IMG/VR virus record: IMGVR_UViG_3300025828_000247
Coordinates: 1-20,717 of that record
Direction: 5' to 3' (one strand)
Source of the DNA: a virus
DNA: 20,717 bases
Positions 5,543 through 11,937 of this stretch are shown here, piece by piece; position 1 is the stretch's first letter, and every line of letters starts with the position of its first letter. The translations under genes were made by a program, and so were the position numbers. The notes under the pieces are model-generated. The model was given only the letters and a program-made list of their open reading frames with translations. It did no database searches and was not told the DNA's origin.

Positions 5543-6550
5543 ATGAGCAAAATCGTAGAACGCATTGACGAATACCATGCAAAAAATACTGACACTCAAC
5601 GCGGACACATGGGCGGATCAATACTTGGCCACAAGTGTGAGCGATATTTGTGGTACATGTTTCGTTGGGCTTTCTCCGAAAACTTTCCTGGCCGCATGCG
5701 CCGTTTGTTTCGTCGAGGGCAACTAGAAGAGAGAACGATAGTATCTGACCTTCGAGCAATCAATATCAACATCCGTAATGTTGGCGACAATCAATCTCGC
5801 GTTGAGTTTGGCAATCATATTAGCGGTAGCGTTGACGGCATCATTTATGGTGGAGTGCCTGGGCATGAGGATGAAAAGTTTATTGCTGAGTTCAAAACTC
5901 ATAACAAAAAGTCTTTTGATCTTGTGACGAGAAAAGGCGTGCAGGAAACAAAGCCACTGCATTACGCGCAAATGCAAGTGTATATGAACGGCATGAAGAT
6001 TTATAAAGCGTTATACGTTGCCGTGTGCAAGGATAACGACGAGATGTACACCGAAATAGTTGAGTACGATGAGCAATTCGCTGAACGGTTATTAAAAAAG
6101 GGCGAATTCATTACATTGGCAAATGAAGCGCCACCAAGATTATCGGACGATCCTACTTGGTTTATGTGCAAAACTTGTCCGGCTAAACACATATGCCACG
6201 AAGGGCAACCGACCAAGCAAGTTAATTGCAGAACGTGCGCGCACTCCACTCCAAAGCCTAACGGGACATGGGACTGCGACAGATTTAAAGCTGAGGATAT
6301 TCCAGAGGACTTTCAACGTAAAGGATGCGACTCGCACGTCTTACATCCTGACGTTGTGCCTTGGACTCGATTGGAAAGTAGCGATCCGAACGAGGCAGTG
6401 TGGGAGATCCAAGGAAACTTTATTAGGAACGGCGAGAGCGATGCTAACACATACGCCAGCACCGAGTTAGTAAGTAATCTTGATGCGTGCCTGAAGCCTG
6501 ATCAGTTCATGGCGGACTTACGTTTTGATGGCGGGAAGATAGTTGGATGA
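5543..6550 (+). CDS. PD-(D/E)XK exonuclease with Cas4/AddB-type Fe-S site
   Basis: A 335-residue RecB-family nuclease. GSVDG supplies the motif II aspartate (D98), IAEFKTH the E-x-K (E116, K118), and QMQVY the QxxxY motif (Q143-Y147). One Cys before the core (C32, in HKCERYLWY) and three after it (C209, C212, C218, a CX2CX5C set) match the four ligands of the [4Fe-4S] cluster in Cas4, AddB and Dna2. A further Cys/His-rich tail (C229, C232, C245, C262, H265) looks like an added zinc ribbon. AGGAG lies 6 bases before the ATG. Near the Sak4-like and DUF669 genes, it probably resects DNA ends for recombination. A Cas4 role in CRISPR is unlikely; no array or cas gene is present. Confidence 0.85.
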   Translation: MSKIVERIDEYHAKNTDTQRGHMGGSILGHKCERYLWYMFRWAFSENFPGRMRRLFRRGQLEERTIVSDLRAININIRNVGDNQSRVEFGNHISGSVDGIIYGGVPGHEDEKFIAEFKTHNKKSFDLVTRKGVQETKPLHYAQMQVYMNGMKIYKALYVAVCKDNDEMYTEIVEYDEQFAERLLKKGEFITLANEAPPRLSDDPTWFMCKTCPAKHICHEGQPTKQVNCRTCAHSTPKPNGTWDCDRFKAEDIPEDFQRKGCDSHVLHPDVVPWTRLESSDPNEAVWEIQGNFIRNGESDANTYASTELVSNLDACLKPDQFMADLRFDGGKIVG

Positions 6551-7122
6551 AAAATCTTTGCGTAAAAAAAATATCTTATCAAGATACAAAGCCATTTATT
6601 TTAAACATTCATTACGCAAAAAGAATGCCATCAATTAGTCATGCTTTTGGATTATTTGATAATAATCAATTAACAGGAATTGTTTCTTACGGATCGCCAG
6701 CTTCTCCATCTTTATGCAAAGGAATATGTGGAGAACATAATAAAAAAAATGTAATAGAACTTAATAGATTGGTCTTAAAAAATAATGAAAAAAATTATGC
6801 TTCATTTTTAGTTTCAACATCTTTAAAAATGTTACCTAAACCTAAAATTGTTGTTTCTTATGCTGACACGGCACAAGGACACGTTGGATATGTTTATCAA
6901 GCAACTAATTTTTATTTTACTGGTACAACAAAATCAAGAACTGACATTGCATCTAAAAATGGAAAACATAGTAGGCATCATTTGGGCGATAGATCGCAAA
7001 GAGTTTTTAGATCATCTAAACACAGATATGTAATTTTTATTGGAAGCAAATCTGAAAAAAAGAAAATGATTAAAGATTTAAATTACAAAATATTAAATTA
7101 TCCAAAAAATGCGGAAAAATAG
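6547..7122 (+). CDS. Mom-like DNA-modification protein
   Basis: A 191-residue protein with the run of motifs I associate with the Mom family: HYAKRMPS (22-29), HAFGLF, GIVSYGSPAS, VIELNRLVL, then IVVSYADTAQGHVGYVYQATN, TGTTKSRTD and KHSRHH, ending KHRYVIFIGSK. In phage Mu, Mom, a GNAT-like enzyme, converts adenines to a methylcarbamoyl form that blocks many restriction enzymes. The start overlaps the nuclease stop (ATGA). The gene is visibly A+T-richer than its neighbours, suggesting separate acquisition. A cytosine methyltransferase follows directly, giving a two-enzyme protection set. Mom-like chemistry is inferred from family resemblance; some members may do something else. Confidence 0.7.
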   Translation: MKNLCVKKISYQDTKPFILNIHYAKRMPSISHAFGLFDNNQLTGIVSYGSPASPSLCKGICGEHNKKNVIELNRLVLKNNEKNYASFLVSTSLKMLPKPKIVVSYADTAQGHVGYVYQATNFYFTGTTKSRTDIASKNGKHSRHHLGDRSQRVFRSSKHRYVIFIGSKSEKKKMIKDLNYKILNYPKNAEK

Positions 7123-7126
7123 TTGA

Positions 7127-7966
7127 ATGAAAGTCCTCGATCTGTTTTCAGGTATTGGTGGATTTAGTCTTGGCCTTGAAAGGGCAGGATTTGAAACTGT
7201 GGCATTTTGTGAAGTAGATAAGAAATGCCACCAGGTATTGAAAAAACATTGGCCGAATGTGCCTATTTTTGATGACGTAAAAACATTGAATGGAGACGAC
7301 ATTGGACAACCAATTGACGTTATTTGCGGAGGATTCCCATGCCAAGACATCAGCCTCGCAGGAAAAGGAGCAGGACTTGAAGGCAAAAGATCGGGACTCT
7401 GGTGGGAGTTCCACCGGCTCATCAAAGAAATCAAACCGAAGTACGCGATCATCGAAAACGTTAGCGCCCTTCGCAATCGAGGACTGGATCAAGTCCTCCG
7501 GTCGCTCGCTGAGATCGGCTACGATGCGGAATGGCATTGTATTCCCGCTTCCGCCGTTGGCGCTCCTCACCGTCGGGACAGAATCTGGATCGTGGCCTAC
7601 GCCAACAACATCGGATTACAAGGGGGCGGCGAGTCCAGAATCGGTAAAGAAATGGGAGAAACGCGGCCACAATCTACCGGAAGCGGTGCAGTTAAACACG
7701 ATAGGGATGTGGCCAACACCGACAAGCTCGGAACACAAATATCGTTTGAAGGGGAATTCTCAACAGAGCAATTGCTTGGAGGCGCGAGCGAGGCGTGGAG
7801 AATTGCAGTCGGGGATTGCTGGACAACTGAACCCGACGTGGGTCGAGTGGCTAATGGGATTCCCAATCGGGTGGACAGACTTAAACAATTAGGCAATGCG
7901 GTAGTTCCTCAGATACCGGAACTGATTGGTCGAGCAATTATTGAGTTTGAAACAAAAGAAAGATAG
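7127..7966 (+). CDS. DNA (cytosine-5-)-methyltransferase
   Basis: A 279-residue C5-cytosine methyltransferase. Motif I is DLFSGIGGFSLGLE (5-18), motif IV GGFPCQDIS with catalytic C72, motif VI ENV (110-112), motif VIII in APHRRDRIW (R150, R152) and motifs IX-X in RLKQLGNAVVPQI. The target-recognition part between about 160 and 240 is short. It moves the methyl group of S-adenosylmethionine to C5 of cytosine in a short target; in a phage without a partner endonuclease this mainly gives protection from restriction. The start lacks a good ribosome site and follows the Mom-like gene by 4 bases, so it may depend on coupling. About 600 bases of the gene also hold a second long frame. Function is firm; target unknown. 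Confidence 0.93.
   Translation: MKVLDLFSGIGGFSLGLERAGFETVAFCEVDKKCHQVLKKHWPNVPIFDDVKTLNGDDIGQPIDVICGGFPCQDISLAGKGAGLEGKRSGLWWEFHRLIKEIKPKYAIIENVSALRNRGLDQVLRSLAEIGYDAEWHCIPASAVGAPHRRDRIWIVAYANNIGLQGGGESRIGKEMGETRPQSTGSGAVKHDRDVANTDKLGTQISFEGEFSTEQLLGGASEAWRIAVGDCWTTEPDVGRVANGIPNRVDRLKQLGNAVVPQIPELIGRAIIEFETKER
7290..7892 (+). CDS. Possible overprinted protein inside the methyltransferase gene (200 aa)
   Basis: A 200-codon frame lies entirely within the methyltransferase gene, in the +1 frame. Its product has features of a protein type I recall next to phage cytosine methyltransferases: an N-terminal LTLFAEDSHAKTSAS (9-23), two WPTPT elements (102 and 141) and the ending LNPTWVEWLMGFPIGWTDL (180-198). 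The last block is read from the same bases as the methyltransferase VGRVANGIPNRVDRL. Serine, threonine and charged residues dominate. The ATG has no clear ribosome site. It may be a real overlapping gene, or its conservation may be imposed by the methyltransferase frame. Function unknown. Confidence 0.4.
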   Translation: METTLDNQLTLFAEDSHAKTSASQEKEQDLKAKDRDSGGSSTGSSKKSNRSTRSSKTLAPFAIEDWIKSSGRSLRSATMRNGIVFPLPPLALLTVGTESGSWPTPTTSDYKGAASPESVKKWEKRGHNLPEAVQLNTIGMWPTPTSSEHKYRLKGNSQQSNCLEARARRGELQSGIAGQLNPTWVEWLMGFPIGWTDLNN

Positions 7967-7970
7967 TCGG

Positions 7971-8705
7971 GTGAAAAAAATTTTTGATATTTTTAAAAAA
8001 CAAAAAGAGCCAAAAGTAATATGGTGGTCTGTAATTGATGGCTTGGAGAAAGTAATTCCAGTTGTTAAATCTAAAGAATATATTCCAGATTGGTGGAGGA
8101 AGGCAGAAAGGTTTACAGATAATAAAGATTTAATGGACAGAGGAACAATAAAAAATTGTCCTTCAATGCCAGAATTTTTGTCTCAAGGATATGTTTTGCC
8201 ATTATGGTGCGATTTACATATAACAATAAATGAAAATGGATTTATATTGCAATCGCCTGAGCCAATGTTTACTTTTTCATCTCATAATGACGCTCAATTC
8301 AAAAATTTTCTTCCTCAAGATATTCAAAATAATATCAGCATGGTTCTAAAACCAAATTGCCCTTGGAGAGTAAAAACGCCAGATGGATGGTCTTTAATGC
8401 AGTTACCTATGTTTTACGAATTTAATCCTATTTTTGAAGTTTTGCCTGGAGTTATATGGTCAGACATTCATTATGAGATAAATCAACAAATGTTGATAAA
8501 AAAATACGGAGAATTTGAATTGAAAAGAGGAACACCTTTGGCAATGTATGTTCCTTATAAAAGAGTTAAATACAAAACAGATTTACAAGGAACAACACAA
8601 GAAAATTCTAATTGGTCAAACGAAAGTTATTTGCACATAAAAACAAAATTTAATAATGGATACAGATTAAATCAAAAAAATAAATGTCCATTTTCTAAAA
8701 TTTAA
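7971..8705 (+). CDS. Conserved phage protein of unknown function (244 aa)
   Basis: The frame is open from 7926, but the GTG at 7971 (VKKIFDIFKKQ) is preferred: it follows the methyltransferase stop by 4 bases and avoids overlap. The protein is rich in Trp, Pro and Tyr: IWWSVIDGLEKVIPV, YIPDWWRKAERF, CPSMPEFLSQGYVLPLWCD, CPWRVKTPDGWSLMQLPMF, LPGVIWSDIHYEINQQ, KRGTPLAMYVPYKR. I recall this layout from proteins of environmental phages but know no assigned function. No signal peptide, membrane segment or nucleotide-binding loop. The gene is strongly A+T-rich, like the Mom-like gene upstream and unlike the helicase after it. Its position in the modification group suggests a linked role, which is a guess. 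Confidence 0.75.
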   Translation: MKKIFDIFKKQKEPKVIWWSVIDGLEKVIPVVKSKEYIPDWWRKAERFTDNKDLMDRGTIKNCPSMPEFLSQGYVLPLWCDLHITINENGFILQSPEPMFTFSSHNDAQFKNFLPQDIQNNISMVLKPNCPWRVKTPDGWSLMQLPMFYEFNPIFEVLPGVIWSDIHYEINQQMLIKKYGEFELKRGTPLAMYVPYKRVKYKTDLQGTTQENSNWSNESYLHIKTKFNNGYRLNQKNKCPFSKI

Positions 8706-10307
8706 ATGTTAAGAAAATATCAACAAAAAGCGATTGATGATCTATACGAATGGTTTCGCGCTAATAAGTACGGCAACCCGTGCATCGTATTGCCAACCGG
8801 TAGCGGTAAGTCGCACGTTGTCGCGGCAATATGCAAGGATGCAATATCGCAATGGCCTGAAACTCGCGTGTTGATGGCAACTCATGTAAAAGAATTGATT
8901 GAACAGAATGCCGAAAAAATGTTACTGCACTGGCCTGATGCGCCGTTAGGAATATATAGTGCAGGAATTGGGCGTAAAGAATCCCATGAACAAATCACGT
9001 TTGCTGGAATACAGTCTATCAGAAAGAAAGCCGGTGACCTAGGGCGAATAGACCTTATGATCGTCGATGAAGCGCACCTGATATCGCATAACACCAACAC
9101 CAGCTACAGGAAACTAATTGACGGCCTGAAGATCATCAATCCCGCAATGCGGATAATCGGATTGACCGCCACTCCTTACCGGCTAGGGCAAGGGATGCTT
9201 ACCGATAAAGGCGGCATATTTACTTCGTTAATTGAACCAACAAGCATTGAGGCGTTAGTTGAGGATAAGTATTTGGCGCCGCTAAAGTCTAAGTTGACTG
9301 GCGTTCAGTTGAATGTATCTGGCGTGCATAAACGCGGCGGTGAGTACATAGAAAAAGAACTGCAGGCAGCAGTCAACAAAGATCACACCAACAACGAAGC
9401 AGTAGACGAAGTTATTAAATTAGCCGGTGACCGCAAGGCTTGGCTTTTCTTTTGTGCTGGAGTTAAGCATGCAATGGCGATTAAAGACATATTGCTTGAT
9501 CGAGGCATTGAGGCCGAATGTATCACGGGAGAAACTCCCAAGCCTGAACGGGAAAAAATCATAAGTGAGTTTAAGTCTGGCAAGATTCGAGCGCTGACTA
9601 ACGCCAACGTGCTAACTACTGGCTTTGACTATCCAGACATGGATCTTATCGTAATGTTGCGCCCAACTATGTCGCCTGGATTGTATGTGCAAATGGCTGG
9701 GCGCGGGATGCGGATCAAAAGCCACACTGACCACTGCATGGTGCTGGACTTTGCTGGCGTTGTTCAAACGCACGGGCCTATCACTAACGTTAAATCGCCA
9801 AACAAGCCAGGCAACGGAACCGGCGAAGCTCCAGTCAAAGTATGCCCAGAGTGCGATAGCTTACTGCCTCCAGCAGTTAAGACTTGTCCAGATTGCGGTT
9901 ATGAGTTCCCGCCACCTAAAGAGAAGCGCATGAGGCTTCATGATGTAGATATCATGGGCAGGAAAAGCAGAATGATGCCTATAGGAACTTGGCATTGGTC
10001 TAAGCATGTATCGAAAGCAAGCGGCAAGGAAATGATCAAAGTTAGGTATTACTCAAAACAAATCATGGATCCTATTGTTTCTGAGTATTTTGCGATAATG
10101 CATGAAGGATATGCCGGAGAGAAGTCACGCCAAAAGATTATTGAGATAGCTCACAAATCAAAGATTAATGCTTCATCGATATTTTCTATGGCAGATGATT
10201 TAGACCAATTATGTTCAATATTGAATACGGGGCGATGTCCAAATGAGATATCATACGCGCAAGAAGGTAAGTTCTATAAAGTCACTAAAAGAGAGTGGGC
10301 GAACTGA
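8706..10307 (+). CDS. Superfamily 2 DEAD/DEAH-box helicase with C-terminal zinc ribbon
   Basis: A 533-residue SF2 helicase. YQQKAIDDL (5-13) is the Q-motif region; Walker A is LPTGSGKS (29-36); motif II is DEAH (121-124); motif III is TATP (154-157); and motif VI is QMAGRGMR (329-336). A four-Cys zinc ribbon follows (C380, C383, C394, C397: CPEC..CPDC). The last 130 residues hold an uncharacterised part including TWHWSKHVSKASGKEMIKVRYY. This type serves replication or recombination in many phages that lack a T4-like set. The ATG directly abuts the preceding stop and has no strong ribosome site, so coupling is likely. A VRR-NUC nuclease overlaps its end, a pairing often seen in phage replication blocks. 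Confidence 0.92.
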   Translation: MLRKYQQKAIDDLYEWFRANKYGNPCIVLPTGSGKSHVVAAICKDAISQWPETRVLMATHVKELIEQNAEKMLLHWPDAPLGIYSAGIGRKESHEQITFAGIQSIRKKAGDLGRIDLMIVDEAHLISHNTNTSYRKLIDGLKIINPAMRIIGLTATPYRLGQGMLTDKGGIFTSLIEPTSIEALVEDKYLAPLKSKLTGVQLNVSGVHKRGGEYIEKELQAAVNKDHTNNEAVDEVIKLAGDRKAWLFFCAGVKHAMAIKDILLDRGIEAECITGETPKPEREKIISEFKSGKIRALTNANVLTTGFDYPDMDLIVMLRPTMSPGLYVQMAGRGMRIKSHTDHCMVLDFAGVVQTHGPITNVKSPNKPGNGTGEAPVKVCPECDSLLPPAVKTCPDCGYEFPPPKEKRMRLHDVDIMGRKSRMMPIGTWHWSKHVSKASGKEMIKVRYYSKQIMDPIVSEYFAIMHEGYAGEKSRQKIIEIAHKSKINASSIFSMADDLDQLCSILNTGRCPNEISYAQEGKFYKVTKREWAN

Positions 10308-10641
10308 ACACGTTGAGCAACGGGAGTTTGTAAGCTGGTTTCGCAAGACCTACAAAGCCAAGATAATAGCGATACCAAACGGCGGCCAAAGAAACATCGT
10401 AACCGCCGCACGTCTCAAGGCAGAGGGCGTAACACCAGGAGTCCCAGACCTATTCGTTCCAGAATGGCTACTTTGGATTGAAATGAAGAAAAAAAGTGGT
10501 GGCGCTGTATCCAAAAGCCAAATAGAATGGCACAATTATTTAAAATCTATCAACCAAAGTGTTATAGTATGCAAAGGGTGCGAAGATGCTCAGTGCCAAG
10601 TCGAGAATTTTTTTAAGGAGATGGAACATGAACATGTCTAA
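10243..10641 (+). CDS. VRR-NUC domain nuclease
   Basis: A 132-residue stand-alone VRR-NUC enzyme of the PD-(D/E)XK fold. EHVEQREFVSWF holds the first acidic residue (E22 or E25), followed by IPNGGQRN, then GVPDLFVP (D69), WIEMKKK (E80, K82) and SKSQIEWH (Q93). Such small proteins cleave branched or single-stranded DNA and sit beside phage SF2 helicases. The start at 10243 overlaps the helicase by 65 bases; no later ATG, GTG or TTG precedes the domain in a useful position, and a weak GGGG lies upstream. It overlaps the following HTH gene by 14 bases. It probably processes replication or recombination intermediates, possibly together with the overlapping helicase. Confidence 0.9.
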   Translation: MRYHTRKKVSSIKSLKESGRTEHVEQREFVSWFRKTYKAKIIAIPNGGQRNIVTAARLKAEGVTPGVPDLFVPEWLLWIEMKKKSGGAVSKSQIEWHNYLKSINQSVIVCKGCEDAQCQVENFFKEMEHEHV

Positions 10642-10960
10642 ATCATCAAGATTTTCAACATATTTGAAGGAAATGAGAGCCAAGCACAATATGACTCAAA
10701 AGGACTTGGCAGACAAATTGGAAGTACACCACAAAACTGTCAGTAGCTGGGAAAACGGCAATAGTTGCCCAAATATACATAAGATACTGAAGGCAGAAGA
10801 AGTGTTTAATAGCATAGCTCAAGAGCTTACATACTCAGATCCTGAGCATAGCATCCTTGGGGCAGACAAGATCAGCATTATCGGTATGGGCGCAATGGTT
10901 TTACTTATACTATTTTTTGTGTCTATGTATTTTGGATTGGCAGAAGTGCTTGGATGGTGA
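10628..10960 (+). CDS. Membrane-anchored XRE-type HTH protein (110 aa)
   Basis: The start at 10628 follows AAGGAGATGG; an in-frame ATG at 10586 lies inside the nuclease gene. Residues 9-56 are a standard XRE domain (YLKEMRAKHNMTQKDLADKL, then HHKTVSSWENG, with the SxWExG signature). After a short acidic linker, residues 82-104 (ISIIGMGAMVLLILFFVSMYFGL) form a transmembrane helix near the C-terminus. A DNA-binding domain tethered to the inner membrane is uncommon in phages; it could sense envelope state or place phage DNA at the membrane. It overlaps the nuclease gene upstream and the next gene downstream, so it is part of the same operon. Domain and membrane calls are clear; role unknown. Confidence 0.8.
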   Translation: MNMSKSSRFSTYLKEMRAKHNMTQKDLADKLEVHHKTVSSWENGNSCPNIHKILKAEEVFNSIAQELTYSDPEHSILGADKISIIGMGAMVLLILFFVSMYFGLAEVLGW

Positions 10961-11172
10961 GCATCAATTTACGCAAGTTTAAGAAGCGCATAAAGCACAT
11001 AAAGTTTGGGCCATATTATATGGTGGCTACTGGAAAAGAACGCGCTGGAGAGCCTCTATTTACGTTTATTGACGGGAAAATATACACAACCTCTGAGGCT
11101 CTTGCTTTGGCTAGAAAATACGGATATGATTCAGTTGAGAGAATTTATGAGGCATTTAACTCTCTCGGATGA
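10954..11172 (+). CDS. Small basic protein of unknown function (72 aa)
   Basis: Last gene of the rightward block, overlapping the HTH gene by 7 bases; GTGCTTGGATGG precedes the ATG, with only a weak ribosome site. Very basic N-terminus (LRKFKKRIKHIKFG), then YYMVATGKERAGEPLFTFIDGKIYTTSEALALARKYGYDSVERIYEAF. The second half reads like a small helical module. No known family recognised. The stop is followed after 18 bases by a strong terminator, which supports it as the end of the operon. Confidence 0.65.
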   Translation: MVSINLRKFKKRIKHIKFGPYYMVATGKERAGEPLFTFIDGKIYTTSEALALARKYGYDSVERIYEAFNSLG

Positions 11173-11188
11173 TTTTCTCCTCCTCCCC

Positions 11189-11458
11189 TCAAGCCCCGCG
11201 TTTTGGGGCTTTTTTTATGGACTCCATATTAAATCTAGCCTCTCTTTTGATCCAAGCCTTCGGGATATGCATCTTGGCGTTTGATTCTTTTTTAGATATG
11301 GCGGAAGCAACGCATATAGCTTTGTCGTCCTCGGCCACAATGAAGCCCAAAGTGTAGCAATCGTGTAGCTCAGGTTTCTTGGTTTCTTCCCAGCCAGAAT
11401 CAGATACGGCATCCACCCACTCTATATAGATACATTTATGGTCTGTAGCAGTCGACAT
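11189..11458 (-). CDS. Small conserved phage protein of unknown function (89 aa)
   Basis: The sequence has the pattern IEWVDAVSDSGWEE at 12-25, then GFIVAEDDKAICVASAIS and MHIPKAWIKR, which I recall from small proteins in late regions of many phages (W-x-D-x-x-S-D..W, then MxIPKxWI). Function unknown. The stop lies within the convergent terminator. The start overlaps the lipoprotein gene by 23 bases, and a coupled translation is likely. No membrane segment. The tail KKAPKRGA is basic. Confidence 0.75.
   Translation of the reverse strand: MSTATDHKCIYIEWVDAVSDSGWEETKKPELHDCYTLGFIVAEDDKAICVASAISKKESNAKMHIPKAWIKREARFNMESIKKAPKRGA
11191..11216 (+). terminator. Strong intrinsic terminator ending the rightward operon
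   Basis: AAGCCCC (11191-11197) pairs with GGGGCTT (11205-11211) around a 7-base loop; the last two T bases begin a run of seven T (11210-11216). It stops the plus-strand block just where it meets the leftward late operon. The end of the convergent gene at 11189 overlaps it. On the minus strand it lacks a T run, so another site must stop the late transcript. Confidence 0.85.
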
Positions 11459-11675
11459 CTATGTCACAATCCTCAAAATACCTGTCCATCATAAGCTCCT
11501 GCATAACAGCATGCCGGATCTCTTCCTTAGCTCGATCAGTGATCAAGGCTGGGCATTGATATGTAACATTGTACACCGGAGCAGGCCTAGCAGCGTCCAG
11601 TATCTTCTTGGCCGCAATGACGCTACATCCTGAGCAGGCAAGTGCTACAAGCAAGCTCAGGATTCGCGTGAACAT
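11436..11675 (-). CDS. Probable lipoprotein (79 aa)
   Basis: The N-terminus [19 protein letters not shown] is a typical lipoprotein signal: one Arg, a hydrophobic stretch, then Cys at 14 and 17. Neither gives a perfect lipobox (ALAC or CSGC), but both are close. The mature part of about 62 residues has two further Cys pairs (C41 region and CDIDVDC near the end) and a helical middle (DRAKEEIRHAVMQELMMD). Its start overlaps the preceding stop (TAATG). In a late phage operon near a holin-like gene, an outer-membrane lipoprotein could be a spanin subunit of the Rz1 kind, although it lacks the Pro-rich body of Rz1. The lipoprotein call is fairly firm; lysis role is inference. Confidence 0.65.
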   Translation of the reverse strand: MFTRILSLLVALACSGCSVIAAKKILDAARPAPVYNVTYQCPALITDRAKEEIRHAVMQELMMDRYFEDCDIDVDCYRP

Positions 11676-11812
11676 TACTTTTTCTTTTTGCCAGCCCTAC
11701 GTTTTACTGAGTAAGCAATAGCAACAGCCTGTTTTGGCGGTTTGCCAGCCTTAATTTCAGCCTCAACGTTCTTTTTAAAAGCGGCTTTTGATTTGCTTTT
11801 AACTAGAGGCAT
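11675..11812 (-). CDS. Small Lys-rich phage protein (45 aa)
   Basis: An open frame of 46 codons: [20 protein letters not shown], then [19 protein letters not shown] and a Lys-rich end. The core [13 protein letters not shown] matches a tiny basic protein that I recall from the structural regions of many environmental phages. Its ATG overlaps the stop of the upstream 38-residue gene (TAATG), and its own stop overlaps the lipoprotein ATG in the same way. The role is unknown; the high Lys content could suit DNA binding or packing with nucleic acid inside the head. Confidence 0.75.
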   Translation of the reverse strand: MPLVKSKSKAAFKKNVEAEIKAGKPPKQAVAIAYSVKRRAGKKKK

Positions 11813-11928
11813 TAGTATCCCTTTTTAGCTTTGGTTTTCTTGGACTTTTTTTTAGCCGCTTTCTTCATCATGCATTCACCGGCAGCCATGCATTTTTTAG
11901 GATTTGGGCAAGTTGGGCAAGTTTTCAT
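11812..11928 (-). CDS. Cys- and Lys-rich mini-protein (38 aa)
   Basis: [20 protein letters not shown] carries four Cys in the order CxxC-x5-C-x5-C, which could bind one zinc or iron, followed by a tail of almost only Lys and Ala. A GGAG site lies 7 bases before the ATG, and that site begins right after the holin-like gene stop (TAAGGAG). Its stop overlaps the next start (TAATG). The unbroken chain of overlaps on both sides is the main support for translation. No known family is recognised. Confidence 0.65.
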   Translation of the reverse strand: MKTCPTCPNPKKCMAAGECMMKKAAKKKSKKTKAKKGY

Positions 11929-11937
11929 TTTATCTCC

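Noticed and set aside
5543-6550. Cas4 of a CRISPR system
   Set aside because: The Fe-S ligands match Cas4, but there is no repeat array or other cas gene, while Sak4-like and DUF669 recombination genes are adjacent.
7148-7896. Minus-strand frames opposite the methyltransferase gene
   Set aside because: They lack ribosome sites and recognisable features; the coding strand is settled by motifs I, IV, VI, VIII and X.
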